Shown in pieces: positions 19,201-22,219 of a stretch of 22,219 bases of DNA (within the stretch, counting starts at the first letter, position 1; each line of letters begins with the position of its first letter). The notes beneath the pieces are model-generated. The model was not told the DNA's origin. It ran no database searches and worked only from the letters and a program-made list of their open reading frames with translations. The position numbers and the translations under genes were made by a program. This DNA comes from Silene noctiflora (taxonomy: Eukaryota > Streptophyta > Magnoliopsida > Caryophyllales > Caryophyllaceae), in assembly GCA_009801015.1 (NCBI GenBank), contig VHZZ01000045.1, positions 12,732 through 34,950 of the forward strand. Direction: 5' to 3'.

Positions 19201-22001
19201 ATCCCCAATTTAAATTAACATGAATAAAAAAGTGAAATTAATAATTAACATTAAGACTATTCCGTGCATTGCACGGGTGCTAAAACTAGTTACTTATAAA
19301 ATAGTAATTATTTCATTAATTGTTCATATTTCTTGTTATTGTACTAGTGTAGTTCTCGTGCATTTATGCACAGTTTTGTTAGATGACAATATTAGAGATA
19401 AGAACGATTAATTTATTAACTTCATTTGTAATATAATGATAATAAAATCTATGATTATTAGAATCAAATTACTGCAATTTAACAATTTAGTTTGAAATTT
19501 AATATATATGATCATTTATTAGTAAAAATAGAACTTTAAGGAAATGATTTTTTTTTTATTATTATTTATGGTATGTAAATAAAAAGAGGGTAAGAGTGAG
19601 ATCAATTATTTAGAGTGAGGCCACTTATTAGAAGGTGAATACAAAGGCGAGAAACTTGAGTAGGAAAGTTTAGAGTTGTGTTATTCTTTTAGTATATAAG
19701 GGATTTTGTTTTATTGACAATTAATCAACAAAATTGGGTAATGTGGTGAAATGTATTTTAAATAAAATATTTTTTTTATCCACAAAACTAATGATTTCAA
19801 TTTTTTAATTATCTCAATTTTTTTGGTCACGAAAGTAATAATAGTGATTTACAGTTTTGTTTTATATGTAGTATGTATCAAGTCATTCTAAAATAATAGT
19901 ATCAATAAAAAAATTAGCAATTTATAATTTTATATAAATTTTATTTATATTTTAATAAGATATTATAGTTTAGAGTTAGGTGAAAATAATATAAGTTGAT
20001 GAAAATATTAATTTTAGTTAAAAGATAATAATTTAATGAAATAAAAATGTAATTATTAGTTTCCTTTTTTAGTGAATGCACATAATTATAATTATAGTTA
20101 CTTTCCTAATTTAAAAAGATGCTTTGATGTATTAACGTTTTGAAATATATTTCCTTTAGGGGAATGGTGGAACAATGACACTGAAGCCGTTATCAATCAA
20201 GCTCTTCAGACTGGTGGCGGTCCTAATATATCCGATGCATATACCTTCAACGGGTTTCCTGGACCGTTGTATAACTCGTGTACCGGAGCGAAAGGTACAT
20301 TTAATTAAACACCTCCTATCTACTAAAAGAATAGGAATTCTCACATTTTTCCCTCCAAAAAACATCTTTTTAAATTAGGAAGGTAATTAGAAATATGTGC
20401 ATTCATTCACTAAAAAAGGAAACTAATAATTACATTTTTATTTCACTAAATTATTATCTCTTAATTAAAATTAATCTTTTCATCAAGTTATATTATTTTC
20501 ACATATATCTTAATTAAAATGTAAATAAATAAAATTCATATAGAACAATAAATTGCTAAATCGTTTATTTGAGAATGACTTGACACATATTACATATAAA
20601 AAAAACTGTAAATCACTATTATTACATTCGTGACCAAAAAAAAAAAATGAGAGAATTAAAAAATTGAAATCATCGGCTTTGTGGATAAAAAAAAATATTT
20701 CGTTTAAAATACATTTCAACACATTACTCAATTATTTTGATTAATTTTCAACAAAGTAAAATACAATAACGAGAAATATGAACAACTAATGAAATATCAC
20801 CGTTTTATAAGTAATTTATTTATAAAAAAAAAAAAAAAAAAAACTATATATACCGTGCATTATACACGGGGTCTAAACTAGTAATACTATCATATATAAT
20901 CAATGGTCATGATCATTATAACTTGCAGATATCAACTAGTTTTATTAGTTGGTAAAGTCATGATTTGAGTTCAAATTCCGTCAGAAATTGATCGATTATT
21001 ATTGCTTATGTGATAATTAGGTATGGCAGATACTTTCAAGTTAAAAGTGAAGCCAGGGAAAACATACATGCTACGTTTGATCAATGCTGCACTCAATGAC
21101 GACCTATTCTTTAGCATAGCCAACCACACAATGACCGTCGTCGAGGCCGATGCACTCTACGTTAAACCGTTCAATACCGACATTCTTCTCCTAACACCCG
21201 GCCAAAGCACCAATGTCCTCCTTAAAACCAACCCAAATCCAACCCGATCCACTTACTTAATGGCGATAAGTCCTTATTTCACTGGTACTGGCACATTCGA
21301 CAACACTACTTCCTCGGCCATCCTCGAGTACAAACTACCCAAACAATCAAAAACCGAGTCCAAAATTATCACCTCGAAAGATCTTCCTAGACTCCCTTCG
21401 ATCAACGACACTTCATTTGTCGCGAATTTTACTAAAAATTTCCGAAGCTTAAACAATGTACAATTCCCAACTAATTTACCTCGAAACATCGATAAACGAT
21501 TCTTTTTCACAGTCGGACTCGGAACTATTCCGTGTCCGAAAGGGCAAAATTGTCAAGGTCCAAAAAACAGGACAAAATTTTCTGCTTCAATTAACAATAT
21601 ATCAATGTCTCTGCCATCAATTTCTCTTCTGCAATCGTATTATTTTTCGCAAAATGCTGATATTTACACGACGGATTTCCCTCAAAACCCGCGAAAAATG
21701 TTCAATTACACCGGTACCCCTCCGAATAACACGAATGTCGTAAACGGAACGACGAAGGTGGTGGTAATACCTTATAATACAAATGTGGAAATTGTATTGC
21801 AAGATACAAGTATAATTAGTGCAGAAAGTCATCCTCTGCATCTTCATGGTTATAATTTTTATGTTGTTGGACAAGGTTTTGGTAATTTCAATTCTACTAA
21901 AGATCCGTTGAATTATAATCTGGTTGATCCGGTTGAACGGAACACGGTCGGAGTACCTTCCGGTGGTTGGGTTGCTATCCGATTCAAGGCCGATAACCCA
22001 G
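16243..22001 (+). CDS. Laccase, LAC17/LAC2-like multicopper oxidase (3' end beyond the window)
   Basis: Exons: 16243-16356, 17423-17574, 18324-18568, 20160-20294 and 21030-22001. Each junction is GT-AG and in phase, giving 539 codons plus one base; a final exon of roughly 40 codons is expected off the right edge. Residues 1-30 are a secretory signal peptide with a hydrophobic core ([12 protein letters not shown]), followed by the usual laccase start IIRHYRFD. Copper motifs: HWHG across exons 2/3 (H88, H90), WHAH (H133, H135) and HPLHLHG (H483, H486, H488). The HCH...H motif with the type 1 copper Cys should be in the missing exon. Other family blocks: [64 protein letters not shown]. Many NxS/T sites fit a glycosylated apoplastic enzyme. 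Family role: O2-dependent oxidation of monolignols during lignification. No frame break is seen, so it is probably functional. Introns 1-4 (1066, 749, 1591 and 735 bp) are loaded with transposons. Confidence 0.93.
16421..16499 (+). mobile_element. 5'-truncated SINE tail with a (GTT)n end
   Basis: The block CCCAAATTATTTTGGGACTACGG...GAAGAAG, followed by about eight GTT units (16477-16499), resembles the 3' end of plant Au-like SINEs, which finish in TTG repeats. The tRNA-like 5' half with A and B boxes is not present. It lies in laccase intron 1. Confidence 0.5.
16635..16956. repeat. 161-bp perfect-period tandem duplication including a Helitron 3' end
   Basis: Copies 16635-16795 and 16796-16956 differ at only three bases by eye (GTCTCTT/GTCACTT, CATTTG/CACTTG, TAAGCG/TAAACG). 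Each copy has about 97 bp of host sequence and then CTAGTATAAATCCCGCGCAA..., the inverted 3' terminus of a Helitron. Only the second copy continues into the Helitron body. Confidence 0.9.
16893..17326 (-). mobile_element. Non-autonomous Helitron in laccase intron 1
   Basis: On the minus strand it runs from TCCCTTTACTACTAAGAG (17326) to the hairpin CCGCGCATTGCGCGG and CTAG (16896-16893). The host bases are A before and T after. It is homologous to the element at 2087-2639 and about 120 bp shorter. It is non-coding. Confidence 0.8.
17619..18274 (+). mobile_element. Stowaway-like MITE split by a later insertion
   Basis: CTCCCTACGTCTCAATCATTTATTTT (from 17619) and AAGTAAATAAGTGATTGAAACAGTA (to about 18274) are inverted relatives of each other and of other Stowaway ends in the window. 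The 551-bp MULE-type element lies between them. The flanking TA is not clean. Confidence 0.4.
17696..18246 (+). mobile_element. MULE-type MITE with about 80-bp terminal inverted repeats, in laccase intron 2
   Basis: The left end GGGATATTCTATTGTGTACC... (17696 to about 17773) and right end ...GGGTACACCGCAGAATATCCC (about 18168 to 18246) are long inverted repeats. Both carry the block TACATTTTTGAAATT or its complement, and a GTATACCC or GGGTATAC inner edge. Flanks AAAAGTAAA (17687-17695) and GAAAGTAAA (18247-18255) match at 8 of 9 bases. Long inverted repeats with 9-bp duplications are the Mutator-like signature. It has no transposase frame. Confidence 0.75.
18643..19289 (+). mobile_element. 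Helitron inserted in the outer Helitron
   Basis: It has the classic 5' end TCTATACTATATAATTAAAAAG. The 3' hairpin CCGTGCATTGCACGG (19262-19276) is followed by CTAG at 19286-19289. The host bases are A (18642) and T (19290). At 647 bp it is non-coding. It contains the GAGACGGTCTCTC palindromes at 18970-19100. Confidence 0.88.
18970..19100 (+). repeat. Palindrome-rich foldback insert with GAGACGGTCTCTCA ends
   Basis: GGTCTCTCAATAA (18977-18989) is perfectly complementary to TTATTGAGAGACC (18992-19004), with only N and G between. A related TGAGAGACGGTCTCTCA recurs near 19074-19090. This looks like a small foldback MITE inside the Helitron. The single ambiguous base (18990) is exactly at the hairpin tip. 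Confidence 0.55.
19344..19703 (-). mobile_element. Second Helitron inserted in the outer Helitron
   Basis: On the minus strand it runs from TCCCTTATATACTAAAAG (19703) to the hairpin GTGCATAAATGCAC (19371-19358) and CTAG (19347-19344). It is flanked by A (19343) and T (19704). It is the intact 360-bp relative of the remnant at 2640-2899. Confidence 0.82.
20319..20881 (+). mobile_element. Helitron in laccase intron 4, inverted relative to the outer one in intron 3
   Basis: It starts TCTACTAAAAGAATAGGAAT after A (20318). It ends with the hairpin CCGTGCATTATACACGG (20853-20869) and CTAG at 20878-20881 before T. The length is 563 bp. It contains a 22-base run of A at about 20822-20843, and it is non-coding. 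Its complement matches 18586-20121 with the two insertions removed. Confidence 0.88.
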
Positions 22002-22026
22002 GTTAGTGTTATCACCTCGTTAAAAA

Positions 22027-22219
22027 CTAGTGTAGATCCCGCGCAAATGCGCGATATATATAGGCCTTTTAATTTTCACGGTATTACTTATAGACTAGTT
22101 TTAGACCCGTGCATAAAAATGCATGGGTGGTTTTTAAAATATTATAGTGATTTTTTTTCAATTTTAAATATTTTTGTTTTTATCAATATAAGTATTTGTT
22201 ATGTACTATTATGGTGATT
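22027..22219 (-). mobile_element. Two stacked Helitron 3' ends in laccase intron 5 (run off the window)
   Basis: CTAG at 22027-22030 is followed by TGTAGATCCCGCGCAAATGCGCG, the inverted 3' end of the same subfamily as at 16893. At 22095-22098 another CTAG is followed by TTTTAGACCCGTGCATAAAAATGCATGGG, a second inverted 3' end. The second element apparently inserted 68 bp inside the first (host A at 22094). Their 5' ends lie beyond the window. Confidence 0.7.

Larger units (their letters stand above)
18586..20121 (-). mobile_element. Outer Helitron in laccase intron 3, split by two other Helitrons
   Basis: The minus-strand 3' end (CCGTGCATTTATTACACGG, then CTAG at 18589-18586) starts the element. 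Its body continues after each insertion at 19290-19343 and 19704-20121. Removing 18643-19289 and 19344-19703 restores collinearity with the complement of the Helitron at 20319-20881 (words ACTTATAAAA, TTCATATTTCT, TTTCAATTTTTTAATT, AGTAATAATAGTGATTTACAG). The terminal 5' portion, about 45 bp, is not recognisable. Confidence 0.8.

Noticed and set aside
21617..22015. Minus-strand 132-codon frame opposite laccase exon 5
   Set aside because: Shadow of a strongly conserved coding exon on the other strand.
1..22219. tRNA, rRNA, CRISPR arrays, bacterial operons or viral genes
   Set aside because: None seen on either strand. The window is a plant nuclear region with interrupted genes, and the short repeats are transposon ends, not spacer arrays.

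Overview
This is a plant nuclear window, from a eudicot. Three intron-style plant genes sit in an AT-rich background full of plant mobile elements: Helitrons, Stowaway MITEs, hAT-like MITEs and one MULE-type MITE. The repeat vocabulary (ACTCCCTCCGTCCC... Stowaways, TACGGAGTA words) reminds me of Caryophyllales, but I cannot prove the order from sequence alone.

Layout: (1) 151-1782 (+) is an intronless PLS-class pentatricopeptide repeat (PPR) protein with a plausible organelle-targeting N-terminus. (2) 2087-2899 holds Helitron-derived sequence between two convergent genes. (3) 3300-9370 (-) is a complete nine-coding-exon Pumilio/PUF RNA-binding protein, which I rebuilt exon by exon to 978 aa. 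All eight PUM repeats are intact and the recognition code is canonical. It probably has an extra intron in its 5'UTR. (4) About 9.4-16.1 kb is the divergent spacer between Pumilio and the next gene. It holds a 427-bp assembly gap and many MITEs and Helitron ends, and I see no convincing gene in it. (5) 16243-22001 (+) is a plant laccase of the LAC17/LAC2-like type. Five exons are in the window, and the last exon with the fourth copper motif lies beyond the right edge. Its introns are inflated by nested transposons.

Functionally the three genes are unrelated neighbours: organelle RNA processing, cytoplasmic mRNA control, and apoplastic monolignol oxidation. I see no novel gene system. The main points of interest are structural. 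Oppositely oriented copies of one Helitron family closely flank the frame-neutral exon 4 of the laccase. A three-layer Helitron nest fills laccase intron 3. A 161-bp tandem duplication captures a Helitron 3' terminus with its host flank. A perfect Pumilio-binding element lies downstream of the Pumilio gene's own stop codon. A 9-nt tandem splice acceptor precedes laccase exon 5.
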